From: BPGL01 sp035463115
Lineage (GTDB): Bacteria; Actinomycetota; UBA4738; HRBIN12
Assembly: GCA_035463115.1 (NCBI GenBank)
Contig: DATHTO010000060.1
Coordinates: 1 to 9,516 of the forward strand
Length of the DNA stretch: 9,516 nt
Direction: 5' to 3'
Shown: positions 1 to 6,938 of the stretch, in pieces
Position numbering within the stretch: position 1 is the first letter of the stretch
Layout: every line of letters starts with the position of its first letter
Position numbers and translations under genes: made by a program
The notes under the pieces: model-generated
The model's input: the letters and a program-made list of their open reading frames with translations, nothing else
The model's database searches: none
What the model was told of the DNA's origin: nothing

Positions 1-291
1 GCGAACGAGCTCTCGATCCGGCTCGAGCTCCAGGCCGACTGCTACGCGGGCTTCTGGGGCAGCGTGGCGGAATCGATCGGCGCGCTGTCCGTAGGGGACC
101 TCGAGGAGGGCCTCGACGCCGCCGCGGCGATCGGCGACGACCGGATCCAGGAGTCGGTGAACGGACGGGTGAACCCCGAGTCCTGGACCCACGGCTCCTC
201 GGAACAGCGCGTCCGGTGGCTCCGCACCGGATTCGAGGCCGAGGACCCCGCCGCGTGCGACACCTTCTCGATCCCGTTCGGCCAGCTGTGA
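1..291 (+). CDS. YpfJ/KPN_02809-family neutral zinc metallopeptidase, C-terminal part (5' end outside window)
   Basis: This is an open frame from base 1 to a TGA at 289-291, giving the last 96 residues of a protein whose start is outside the window. The residues match my recollection of the putative neutral zinc metallopeptidase family (YpfJ, Pfam Zn_peptidase). Visible family marks are the RLELQADCYAG block (residues 7-17 of the fragment), the AIGDDRIQ stretch, the highly conserved THGSSEQRVRW block and the closing DP-x-x-CDTF. The HExxH zinc motif of this family lies upstream and cannot be seen; the Glu in LELQAD is the likely third zinc ligand. Two cysteines (C14 and the one in CDTF) are conserved in the family. 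The physiological substrate is not known. The downstream gene begins 55 bases later with its own possible promoter, so an operon is not implied. Family call is firm; activity is inferred. Confidence 0.88.
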   Translation, partial: ANELSIRLELQADCYAGFWGSVAESIGALSVGDLEEGLDAAAAIGDDRIQESVNGRVNPESWTHGSSEQRVRWLRTGFEAEDPAACDTFSIPFGQL

Positions 292-310
292 CGACGCGCC
301 GGTCGCCCGC

Positions 311-340
311 TTGACCACCGGTCCCCCCGTCCGTCACGCT
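311..340 (+). promoter_or_regulatory. Possible promoter for a leaderless Rieske oxygenase mRNA
   Basis: TTGACC at 311-316 matches a sigma70 -35 box. After an 18-base spacer, CACGCT at 335-340 keeps the A and T of the TAnnnT actinobacterial -10 pattern. The predicted transcription start falls at or next to the ATG at 347, and no Shine-Dalgarno sequence precedes that ATG, which fits a leaderless transcript. The -10 is weak (C instead of T at its first base), so this is a candidate only. The same TTG could instead be read as an alternative start codon for the downstream gene. Confidence 0.35.
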
Positions 341-346
341 GGCCGC

Positions 347-1480
347 ATGCTCGACGAGACGGTCGACCCCACGACGACCGGGATCCACCCAGGGCTCCCG
401 GGGCGGGACTACGCCGATCCGGCGGTCTTCGCCTTCGAGCGCGACGCGGTCTTCCATCGGACGTGGTTCTGCGTCGGTCGCGCGGAGGAGGTCTCGGAAC
501 CGGGCGATTTCGTGCTGCGTGACGTCGCGGGGGAGTCCATCCTCGTCACGCGGACGAAGGACGGCCAGGTCCGTGGCCACTACAACGTGTGCCGTCACCG
601 TGGGTCCGTCCTCGTCGAGCAGGAACGCGGACACGCCAAGGCCGCGATCGTGTGCCCGTACCACAACTGGGCGTACAGCCTCGAGGGGCGACTCGTCGGG
701 ACCCCGAACGTTCACGCCGACGACGGCCTCGATCGCGACGCGTACGGCCTGCGGGCCGTCGCGCTCGAGGTCTGGGACGGCTTCATGTTCGTGAACCTCG
801 CCGAGCGGCCGACGCCGCTGCTCGAGCAGCTCGCGATCGAGCCCGACGGGCCGCTCGACTACGGCCGGTACGACGTCGGGTCGCTCCGGATCGGCGCCCG
901 CGTCGAGTACGACGTGGCCGCGAACTGGAAGATCATCCACGACAACTTCAACGAGTGTCTCCACTGCCCGTCGGTCCATCCGGAGCTCGTGCAGCTCGTG
1001 CCGATCTACCGCAAGGGCCAGGTCGTCGACCTCGAACGGCCCGACCTCGGCGCGACGCTCGCCGACGGGCTCTCGACGTTCACGCTGAGCGGCACGACGT
1101 CGTTGCCGTTCCTCCCGGGGCTGACCGACCTGGACCGTCGGACGTACTGGGGCTACTCGGTCCTGCCGAACCTGATGGTGAACCTGCTGTCGACCGGCGT
1201 GATGGTCTACACGCTGTTCCCGGAGGCCGTCGATCGGACCCGCGTGGTCTCGGAGTACCTCTTCAGGCCCGAGACGATCGCGGCCGACGGGTTCGACTGC
1301 AGCGACATGGTCGACTTCCTCGATCTCGTGAGCCGCCAGGACTGGGTCGTGTGCGAACGGGCGCAACGTGGCGTCGGCTCGAAGGGCTTCGTGCAGGGCG
1401 TGTATCCGCCCCAGGACGGGTTGCTGCACCGGTTCGCCGAGCGCTACCTCGCCGAGCGCGGGCCGCTTCCCTTCGGGTGA
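347..1480 (+). CDS. Rieske [2Fe-2S] non-haem iron oxygenase, large (alpha) subunit, betaine/carnitine-oxygenase type
   Basis: Predicted cytoplasmic oxygenase component of a Rieske ring-hydroxylating or demethylating system, 377 residues, normal for the alpha-subunit family. The Rieske domain binds its cluster with C82-x-H84 (in NVCRHRG) and C103-x-x-H106 (in CPYHNW). The catalytic domain shows NWK at 193-195 followed by NECLHCPSVHP: H206 and H211 are the mononuclear iron ligands and E203 sits at the bridging position between the two metal sites. The third ligand is probably D332 in RQDW, followed by the usual E-x-x-Q-x-G. The NECxHC form and short C-terminus resemble GbcA/CntA-type enzymes acting on quaternary amines more than classical aromatic dioxygenases; the substrate is not determined. 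No reductase, ferredoxin or beta subunit is adjacent, so electrons must come from elsewhere. I chose ATG 347; a TTG at 311 would add 12 residues of non-family sequence (MTTGPPVRHAGR) and has no ribosome-binding site. Confidence 0.9.
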   Translation: MLDETVDPTTTGIHPGLPGRDYADPAVFAFERDAVFHRTWFCVGRAEEVSEPGDFVLRDVAGESILVTRTKDGQVRGHYNVCRHRGSVLVEQERGHAKAAIVCPYHNWAYSLEGRLVGTPNVHADDGLDRDAYGLRAVALEVWDGFMFVNLAERPTPLLEQLAIEPDGPLDYGRYDVGSLRIGARVEYDVAANWKIIHDNFNECLHCPSVHPELVQLVPIYRKGQVVDLERPDLGATLADGLSTFTLSGTTSLPFLPGLTDLDRRTYWGYSVLPNLMVNLLSTGVMVYTLFPEAVDRTRVVSEYLFRPETIAADGFDCSDMVDFLDLVSRQDWVVCERAQRGVGSKGFVQGVYPPQDGLLHRFAERYLAERGPLPFG

Positions 1481-1522
1481 GCCGGGGTCCTCGACGACCT
1501 CGTGGGTCCGTCCCTCCGTTCC

Positions 1523-1537
1523 CGCCGGCGACCGGCG
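1523..1537. repeat. Inverted repeat upstream of the regulator gene (possible operator or terminator stem)
   Basis: CGCCGG at 1523-1528 and CCGGCG at 1532-1537 form a perfect 6-base inverted repeat around a CGA loop. It lies between the Rieske stop codon and the TATACT box at 1544, exactly where a -35 region would be. It could be a protein-binding operator or a GC stem ending the upstream transcript, but there is no T-tract after it. In DNA this GC-rich short palindromes also arise by chance. Confidence 0.3.
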
Positions 1538-1543
1538 CCGACC

Positions 1544-1549
1544 TATACT
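1544..1549 (+). promoter_or_regulatory. Candidate -10 box (TATACT) for the SpoIIE-type regulator gene
   Basis: TATACT differs from TATAAT at one base and stands out as AT-rich in a GC-rich gap, 26 bases before the GTG start at 1576 and ahead of the ribosome-binding site. I find no recognisable -35 box at 17 to 19 bases upstream (the area is the CGCCGG/CCGGCG inverted repeat), so the promoter may need an activator or use a different sigma factor. Confidence 0.45.
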
Positions 1550-1562
1550 CGCCCGACCGCAC

Positions 1563-1570
1563 GAGGGGAG
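1563..1570 (+). promoter_or_regulatory. Shine-Dalgarno site that fixes the start of the regulator gene
   Basis: GAGGGGAG ends five bases before the GTG at 1576. The same reading frame stays open far upstream, back to about 589 inside the Rieske gene, so this site together with the start of homologous sequence decides the start codon. Confidence 0.75.
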
Positions 1571-1575
1571 TTGGC

Positions 1576-4563
1576 GTGACCAACCCGTCGGCGCCGCCGA
1601 GCGTGACGTTCCGCACGGTGCGTCGGAGGCTCATCGCATCGCCGGAGGCCGCGTCGCTCGCGCGCCGGGCGATCGACGAGCTCGGAACCGACGCGCTGTC
1701 GCCGTTGTTCCTCGACGACCTGCGTCTCCTCGTCAGCGAGGTCGTGACGAACGCCGTGCGCCACGCGGCCTCGTCGCCCGACGACGTGATCGAGCTGACG
1801 GCGAGGTCCGGCAACGGCCGGGTGTGGGTCGAGGTGACCGACCCGGGGGCCGGGTTCCGGTACGACGGACCGAGCGGCACGCTCGACGCCGAGGGCGGGT
1901 GGGGCCTGTACCTCGTCGACCGGATCGCCGACCGCTGGGGGATCGACGACGATCCGTCGACGCGCGTCTGGTTCGAGATCCTCGATCGCCCGATGAGCGT
2001 CGCGCGGGTCGACGAGGCCACGCTGCTCGACGCGATCGGTGCCGCGGTGATCGCCACGGACCCCGACGGGATCATCACGCATTGGAACCAGGGAGCCGAA
2101 ACGCTCTACGGCTACCCCCGCAACGAGACGATCGGGCGGTCGATGGCGGACTTCCTCGTCGAACCGCACGACGCCGGCGCCGCCGCACGGATCCTCGACC
2201 GGATGCGCTCGGGCGAGGCATGGAGCGGTGAGTGGAGCGCGCCCCGCAGGGACGGCTCACGGGTCGAGATCGTGTTCTCGAACGCGCCGGTCCGCGACGC
2301 TCGCGGGCGGCTGATGGGCGTCGTCGGCATCTCGATCGACGTGGCGGATCGCCGCCGGGCCGAGGACGAGCTGCGGCGGAGCGAAGAACGCCTGCGCGTG
2401 GCGCTGGAAGCCGGCGCGATGGGGACGTGGGAATGGTCCGTCCGCGAGGGCACCGTCCGGTGGTCCGAGGCGCTGGAGCTGATCCACGGCCTCGAGCCCG
2501 GCGGCTTCGGAGGCACGTTCGAGGACTACCAGCGCGACATGCACCCCGACGATCGCGACCGCGTCCTTTCCGCGATCCGGCGGGCGGTCGACGCGGGCGA
2601 CGACTACGAGGTCCACTACCGGATCGTCCGGCCCGACGGCGAGGAGCGATGGCTCGCGGCTCGCGCACGCGTGATCCGCGACCACGACGGCGCGGCGGAA
2701 CGACTCGTCGGCGTCTGTACCGACGTGACCGAACGCACGCACGCCGAGCGGCTGCTGATCGCCGAGCATGCGATCGCGACCGCGTTGGCGCAAGCGTCGA
2801 CGCTCGAGGAGATCACGCCGGCGGTGCTCGAGGCCCTCGGAACCTCGCTCGGTTGGGACGTCGGCGCCGTCCACGTGGTCGAGGACGACGACCGCCTGCG
2901 GTGCGTCGGGACGTGGCTCCGGGCTGGGCACGCCGCCGCGGAGTTCGTCGAGGCGACCGAGCGCATCGCGTTCGCGCGTGGCGAAGGCCTTCCCGGTCGG
3001 GTCTGGGAGGCCGGCGAACCGCTCTGGATCGATGACTTCGCCGCTGCGCCCGGGCTTCCGCGTGGCGAGATCGCAGCTCGGGCGTCGCTGCACGCGGCGA
3101 TCGGCTTCCCGATGCGCGTCGGCGACTCCGTCCTCGGCGTCGTCGAGCTCTTCGGCCACGAGGTCCGGCCTCCCGACGAGGCGGTGCTGTCGCTGCTGCG
3201 CTCGGTCGGACGGCAGATCGGCCTCGTCGTCGCGCGGCGGCGCGCGGAGGCCGAGCGCGCCGATCTGCTCGAGCGAGAACGCGTCGCCCGGGCCGCCGCC
3301 GAGAAGGCGAACGAGCGGCTCGCGTTCCTCGCCAGCGCCGGCATGACGTTCGCGAGCTCGCTCGACGCCGAGCGAACGCTGCGTGACCTCGCGCGGATGT
3401 GCGTGCCGCGCGTCGCCGATTGGTGCGCGATCGAGATCGCGGGCGACGACGGCGTGGGTCAGCAGATCGAGGTCGCACACGCCGATCCCGCGAAGCTCGC
3501 GTTGGCGGCCGAGTACCGTCGCCGGTATCCGCCTGATGCCGATGCACGCACGGGGGTCCCGAACGTGCTACGCACCGGCCAACCGGAGCTCTATCCCGAG
3601 ATCACCGACGAGATGCTCGACGCGGGCATCCGCGATGCCGAGCAGCGGTCGATGCTCGGAGCGCTCGGGCTGCGATCCGCGATGATCGTGCCGCTCGTCG
3701 CTCGGAACCGCGTCCTCGGCGCGATCACGTTCGCTGCCGGCGACGAGTCGGGGCGGCGCTTCGACGAGCACGACCTCGCGTTCGTCGGTCACCTCGCGCG
3801 GCGTGCCGCGCTCTCGCTCGACAACGCGCGGCTCTACCGGGAGCGTGCGACGATCGCGTCGACCCTGCAGCGGAGCCTCCTGCCGCCGACGCTGCCCGAC
3901 GTGCCGCACGTCGACGTCGCAGCGGTGTACCAGGCGGCGGCGATCGAGCGGAACGACGTCGGCGGGGACTTCTACGACGTCTTCGAGCTCTCCGGCGACA
4001 CGTGGGCGGCGACGATCGGCGACGTCTGCGGCAAAGGCGTCGAGGCCGCGGCGCTGACGGGCCTGCTCCGGCACACCCTCCGCGCCGAGACGCTGCACGC
4101 GCGCGCGCCGGCCAAGGTCCTGCGGAACCTGAACACCGGATTGATGCGACACGGGACCGACCGCTTCTGCACGGTGGCGCTCGCGTTCCTGCGGCCGACG
4201 CCGACGGGGGTGCACGTGACCGTCGGGTGCGCGGGTCATCCCCTCCCGTTCGTCCTTCGGCGCGACGGGACCGTGCAGACGCTCGGCGAGATCGGAACGG
4301 TGCTCGGGGTGCTCGACGAGATCTCGGTGCACGACCGCGACGCCGAACTCGTGCCGGGCGACGCGCTCGTGCTGTTCACCGACGGGCTCCTCGATCCGCG
4401 CCGCTCCGACCCCGTCGACGAGGACGGGCTGAGCCTGCGGCTCGCTGGGTACGCAGGACGGGACGCTCGCGCGATCGCCGAGGGCCTGGCCCGGTCGGTG
4501 GGCGACCCCGCCACCGCCCCGGACGACGTCGCGATCGTCGTGCTGCGCGTCCGCGACGCCTGA
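1576..4563 (+). CDS. Multidomain partner-switching regulator: RsbW-like ATPase - PAS - PAS - GAF - GAF - SpoIIE-type PP2C phosphatase
   Basis: Predicted soluble 995-residue sensor regulator. Residues 1-138 are an anti-sigma/serine-kinase type GHKL ATPase: N-box with E55 and N59 (EVVTNAVRHA), DPGAGF at 89-94, GGWGL at 107-111. PAS1 spans about 146-257 (WN at 170-171), PAS2 about 276-386 (HPDD at 323-326, PAS_3-like), each followed by a short Arg/Glu-rich linker. GAF1 covers about 400-553, a charged coiled-coil-like linker 554-585, GAF2 about 590-752. The signalling helix then leads through TLQRSLLP (763-770) into the PP2C domain, with metal-binding aspartates D798 (VGGDFYD), D816 (GDVCGKG), D936 (FTDGLLD) and D983/D984 near the end. 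In known pathways the kinase phosphorylates, and the phosphatase dephosphorylates, a STAS anti-anti-sigma factor; the partner here is unknown. No transmembrane segment is seen. In the related actinobacterial proteins I know, the ATPase domain usually follows the phosphatase; here it comes first. Start is the GTG behind a strong ribosome-binding site. Confidence 0.92.
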   Translation: MTNPSAPPSVTFRTVRRRLIASPEAASLARRAIDELGTDALSPLFLDDLRLLVSEVVTNAVRHAASSPDDVIELTARSGNGRVWVEVTDPGAGFRYDGPSGTLDAEGGWGLYLVDRIADRWGIDDDPSTRVWFEILDRPMSVARVDEATLLDAIGAAVIATDPDGIITHWNQGAETLYGYPRNETIGRSMADFLVEPHDAGAAARILDRMRSGEAWSGEWSAPRRDGSRVEIVFSNAPVRDARGRLMGVVGISIDVADRRRAEDELRRSEERLRVALEAGAMGTWEWSVREGTVRWSEALELIHGLEPGGFGGTFEDYQRDMHPDDRDRVLSAIRRAVDAGDDYEVHYRIVRPDGEERWLAARARVIRDHDGAAERLVGVCTDVTERTHAERLLIAEHAIATALAQASTLEEITPAVLEALGTSLGWDVGAVHVVEDDDRLRCVGTWLRAGHAAAEFVEATERIAFARGEGLPGRVWEAGEPLWIDDFAAAPGLPRGEIAARASLHAAIGFPMRVGDSVLGVVELFGHEVRPPDEAVLSLLRSVGRQIGLVVARRRAEAERADLLERERVARAAAEKANERLAFLASAGMTFASSLDAERTLRDLARMCVPRVADWCAIEIAGDDGVGQQIEVAHADPAKLALAAEYRRRYPPDADARTGVPNVLRTGQPELYPEITDEMLDAGIRDAEQRSMLGALGLRSAMIVPLVARNRVLGAITFAAGDESGRRFDEHDLAFVGHLARRAALSLDNARLYRERATIASTLQRSLLPPTLPDVPHVDVAAVYQAAAIERNDVGGDFYDVFELSGDTWAATIGDVCGKGVEAAALTGLLRHTLRAETLHARAPAKVLRNLNTGLMRHGTDRFCTVALAFLRPTPTGVHVTVGCAGHPLPFVLRRDGTVQTLGEIGTVLGVLDEISVHDRDAELVPGDALVLFTDGLLDPRRSDPVDEDGLSLRLAGYAGRDARAIAEGLARSVGDPATAPDDVAIVVLRVRDA

Positions 4564-4608
4564 CGCGCCGACGACGGACGACCGCCGAGACCCGAGCGGC
4601 GCGCGTCA
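4561..4608. terminator. Imperfect inverted repeat across both stop codons of convergent genes (possible bidirectional terminator)
   Basis: The 10 bases TGACGCGCCG at 4561-4570, which begin with the stop codon of the plus-strand regulator gene, pair with the 12 bases CGGCGCGCGTCA at 4597-4608, which end in the minus-strand stop codon, leaving a 2-base CG bulge. An alternative inner hairpin is CGCCG (4583-4587) with CGGCG (4597-4601). There is no run of T on either side, so it is not a classical intrinsic terminator; T-less stems are common in actinobacteria. The gap between the convergent genes is only 42 bases. Confidence 0.4.
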
Positions 4609-5769
4609 GCCTGCTCGGGTGAGCGTGCGGCGGAAGACCACCGTCGCGACCGCGAGCAGCACGGCGGCGTACGCGGCGAGGACGGTGAGGTCCGCCGCCA
4701 CGTCGACCGGGGACGCGCCGGCCAGCCCGTCGGTGAGCGCGTCGATCGCCCAGGCGTGTGGCGTCACGTGGGCGATCGTCGCGATGGTCGGCGGGAACAG
4801 CTCGATCGGCACCATGCCGCCGCCGAGGGCCGCGAGGACGAGCCCGAGGAAGACGCCGAGGCCACCGGCCTGCGCGGCGTTGCGGAGGACCGAGCCCAGC
4901 AGCATCGCGGCGCCGGTTCCGGCGAGCGCGAACAGGAGCACCACGATCACCGTCGTCACGAGGTTGCCCCACTCGACCCGGAACAGCAGCGTCGTCCCGA
5001 CGACGATGAGCGCGCCTTGCAGCAGCGCGATCGCGAACCGTCCGAGCGCCTCGCCGAGCAGCACCGTGCTCACTCGCGTCGGTGACGCGAGCATCCGCCG
5101 CGACACCCCGAGGCGACGCGTCTCGATCAGCATCGACGACGCCGACAGCGACGTGACGAACATGAACACGATCAGCTGCTGCGCCGCGCCTTGCTCGAAC
5201 CCGATCGCCCGGTCCGATCCTGCGGTCCGGACGCCGACCTCGACGTCGGGCGCGTCCTCGGCGGCGCTGGCGGCCGACACGCGCGCCTCGTCGAGCGAGC
5301 CGGCGAGGTCTTCGGCGACGAGGAAGCGTGCCGCCGCGAGCTCCACGCCTTGCTCGTCCACGACCGCAGCCACCGTGGCGCGCAGCTCCGTTCCGGTCGT
5401 CGAGGGTCGCGCGAGGTAGCTCACCGGCGCGGTGTCGCCCGCCGCCACGCGATCGTCGTGGTCGAGGGGAACGATCAGACCGCCGTCGACGACGCCACGC
5501 TCGACCGCGTCGCGGAGCGCGTCCGCGTCGTCGTACCGCTCGACGTCGAGGGCCTCGACGGCGTCGAGCCGTGCCACGAGATCCGAGGCGATCGGGCCCT
5601 CGCCGTGCACCACGCCGAGCGAGGGTGTCGCGGCGCCGCCGAACGTGGCCCCGAGCGCGAGGATGAGGAGGAAGGGGAACACCAGCACGAAGAACGAGCC
5701 CGTCCGGTCTCGGAACAGCCGCCGCAGGTTCAGCGCGGCGATCGACCAGGCCTTCGTGAACGCGCTCAT
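4606..5769 (-). CDS. ABC-2 type transporter permease (second permease of the exporter operon)
   Basis: Integral membrane subunit of an ABC exporter, 387 residues. Layout is that of the ABC2_membrane_3 family: a short basic cytoplasmic N-terminus (NLRRLFRDRTG), one membrane segment at about 24-43, a long acidic extracytoplasmic domain at about 45-190, then five hydrophobic segments near 196-214, 236-262, 270-292, 300-321 and 360-380. The cytoplasmic loop ETRRLGVSRRMLASP (216-230) is the usual place for contact with the ATPase. The ATG at 5769 overlaps the stop of the upstream permease by four bases (ATGA), implying translational coupling and equal amounts of both. It probably forms a heterodimer with that permease. 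Length and shape resemble LnrM/LnrN and YbhS/YbhR. The exported compound cannot be read from sequence; lipid-active antibiotics or other amphiphiles are typical for the family. Confidence 0.88.
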   Translation of the reverse strand: MSAFTKAWSIAALNLRRLFRDRTGSFFVLVFPFLLILALGATFGGAATPSLGVVHGEGPIASDLVARLDAVEALDVERYDDADALRDAVERGVVDGGLIVPLDHDDRVAAGDTAPVSYLARPSTTGTELRATVAAVVDEQGVELAAARFLVAEDLAGSLDEARVSAASAAEDAPDVEVGVRTAGSDRAIGFEQGAAQQLIVFMFVTSLSASSMLIETRRLGVSRRMLASPTRVSTVLLGEALGRFAIALLQGALIVVGTTLLFRVEWGNLVTTVIVVLLFALAGTGAAMLLGSVLRNAAQAGGLGVFLGLVLAALGGGMVPIELFPPTIATIAHVTPHAWAIDALTDGLAGASPVDVAADLTVLAAYAAVLLAVATVVFRRTLTRAG

Positions 5770-6935
5770 CGCGCGACCACCGCCCGCGCGCGCCGCCACG
5801 CCACGGCTCCGCAGATCACGCCGATCGCGAGGGTCGCGACGGCCGGCACGAGGACGTCGCGGAGCGCCTCGCCGGACGCGAGCCCGGTGAAGCCCTCCAT
5901 GAGCCATCCCTGCGGCGACAGGAACCGGATCGATCCGAGCAGCCCCGGGGCGCTCGCGATCGGGAAGAACGTGCCGCCGAGGAGCCCGCCGACGACGGCG
6001 ACGATCGACGCGTACGCCCCCGCCTGGGCCGCCGTCCTCGCGAACGTCGAGACGAGCGCCGTGACGCCGACGGCCGCGACGACCCCGGCCACGACGAGGA
6101 GGCCGACGCCGATCGGGTTCCCCCACCTCGCGTCGATCAGCACGGTCGTGGCCACCACGAGCAGCGTCGTGCTGACGAGGCCTACGAGCAGGGCGGCGAG
6201 GCCCTTCCCGGCGAGGATCGCGACCTGCGGGATCGGCGCCACGAGCAGCCGTGCCAGGGTCCCGTCCTCGCGCTCCTCGAGGAGCCCGCGCACGCCGAAC
6301 TCGACGGCGAAGAACAGGAAGAACACGGCCATCCCGATCGCGAAGAACGTGATGGACGAGAACACGCGGTCCTCGGCCGTCGCCTCGACGACCTCCGTCG
6401 ACGGCTCGAGCTGCCGGGCGCGCTCGGCGAGCGCGGCGGCGTCGGCGCCGGGATCGGCCGCGCTCGCGGCTGCGACGGCGACCGAGACGGCGTCGAGCCG
6501 CGCGGCGAACGAGCGTACGACCGAGGTCGCCACGAGTCCGGCGATCGACGCGTCGGCCGACGTGCGCACGATCAGCTCGGCCCCGCGGCCCGCCTCGACG
6601 CCGGCGGTGAAGCCCTCGGGGATCACGATCGCGGCGTCGACGTCGCCGTCGTCGGTGCGGCGTTCGGCGGCGGCCGCGTCCGGCACGGGCTCGACGGTGA
6701 CCGATCCGATCGCGCCGAGCGTCTGGGTGAGCGCGCCGGCGAGGTGCCCGCCGTCGGCGTCCGCCACGGCGTAGGTCGCCTCGAAGCCCGCGTCGTCGAC
6801 GTTCGCGAGGGTCAGGCTGAAGATGTACGCGAGCCCGAGCGGCAGCAGGACGGCGGTGAGGATCGCGGTCCGGTCGCGGATCCGTCGGACCAGATCCTTC
6901 CGCGCGATCAGGAAGGCCGGACGGATCACGGACAT
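5766..6935 (-). CDS. ABC-2 type transporter permease (first permease of the exporter operon)
   Basis: Integral membrane subunit, 389 residues, with the same plan as the next gene: basic start with RKDLVRRIRDRT (12-23), a membrane segment at about 24-44, an extracytoplasmic domain at about 45-190 rich in Ala and acidic residues, then hydrophobic segments near 194-214, 244-266, 274-296, 304-326 and 359-380. The loop LEEREDGTLARLLVAP (219-234) is the conserved ABC-2 cytoplasmic motif (EREDGTL followed by the hydrophobic stretch and P). The ATG at 6935 is three bases after the ATPase stop, with GAGG eight bases upstream as a fair ribosome-binding site. The two permeases share topology but differ clearly in sequence, so they most likely act as a heterodimer driven by one ATPase type. 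The transported substrate is unknown. Confidence 0.9.
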   Translation of the reverse strand: MSVIRPAFLIARKDLVRRIRDRTAILTAVLLPLGLAYIFSLTLANVDDAGFEATYAVADADGGHLAGALTQTLGAIGSVTVEPVPDAAAAERRTDDGDVDAAIVIPEGFTAGVEAGRGAELIVRTSADASIAGLVATSVVRSFAARLDAVSVAVAAASAADPGADAAALAERARQLEPSTEVVEATAEDRVFSSITFFAIGMAVFFLFFAVEFGVRGLLEEREDGTLARLLVAPIPQVAILAGKGLAALLVGLVSTTLLVVATTVLIDARWGNPIGVGLLVVAGVVAAVGVTALVSTFARTAAQAGAYASIVAVVGGLLGGTFFPIASAPGLLGSIRFLSPQGWLMEGFTGLASGEALRDVLVPAVATLAIGVICGAVAWRRARAVVAR

Positions 6936-6938
6936 CGC

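Noticed and set aside
589..1575. Frame of the regulator gene staying open upstream through most of the Rieske gene
   Set aside because: The translated sequence is Arg/Pro-rich with no domain, lies in another frame of a conserved oxygenase, and the strong ribosome-binding site and family homology begin at 1563-1576.
2257..3480. Long minus-strand frame (407 codons) inside the regulator gene
   Set aside because: Composition is typical of antisense to GC-rich coding (Asp/Arg/Ala-rich) with no recognisable motif, and it overlaps conserved PAS and GAF domains.
5191..6774. Long plus-strand open frame (527 codons) antisense to the two permease genes
   Set aside because: It mirrors the GC-rich third positions of the permeases, shows low-complexity Ala/Arg/Ser/Thr/Pro sequence and no domain, and lacks a ribosome-binding site; a shadow frame.
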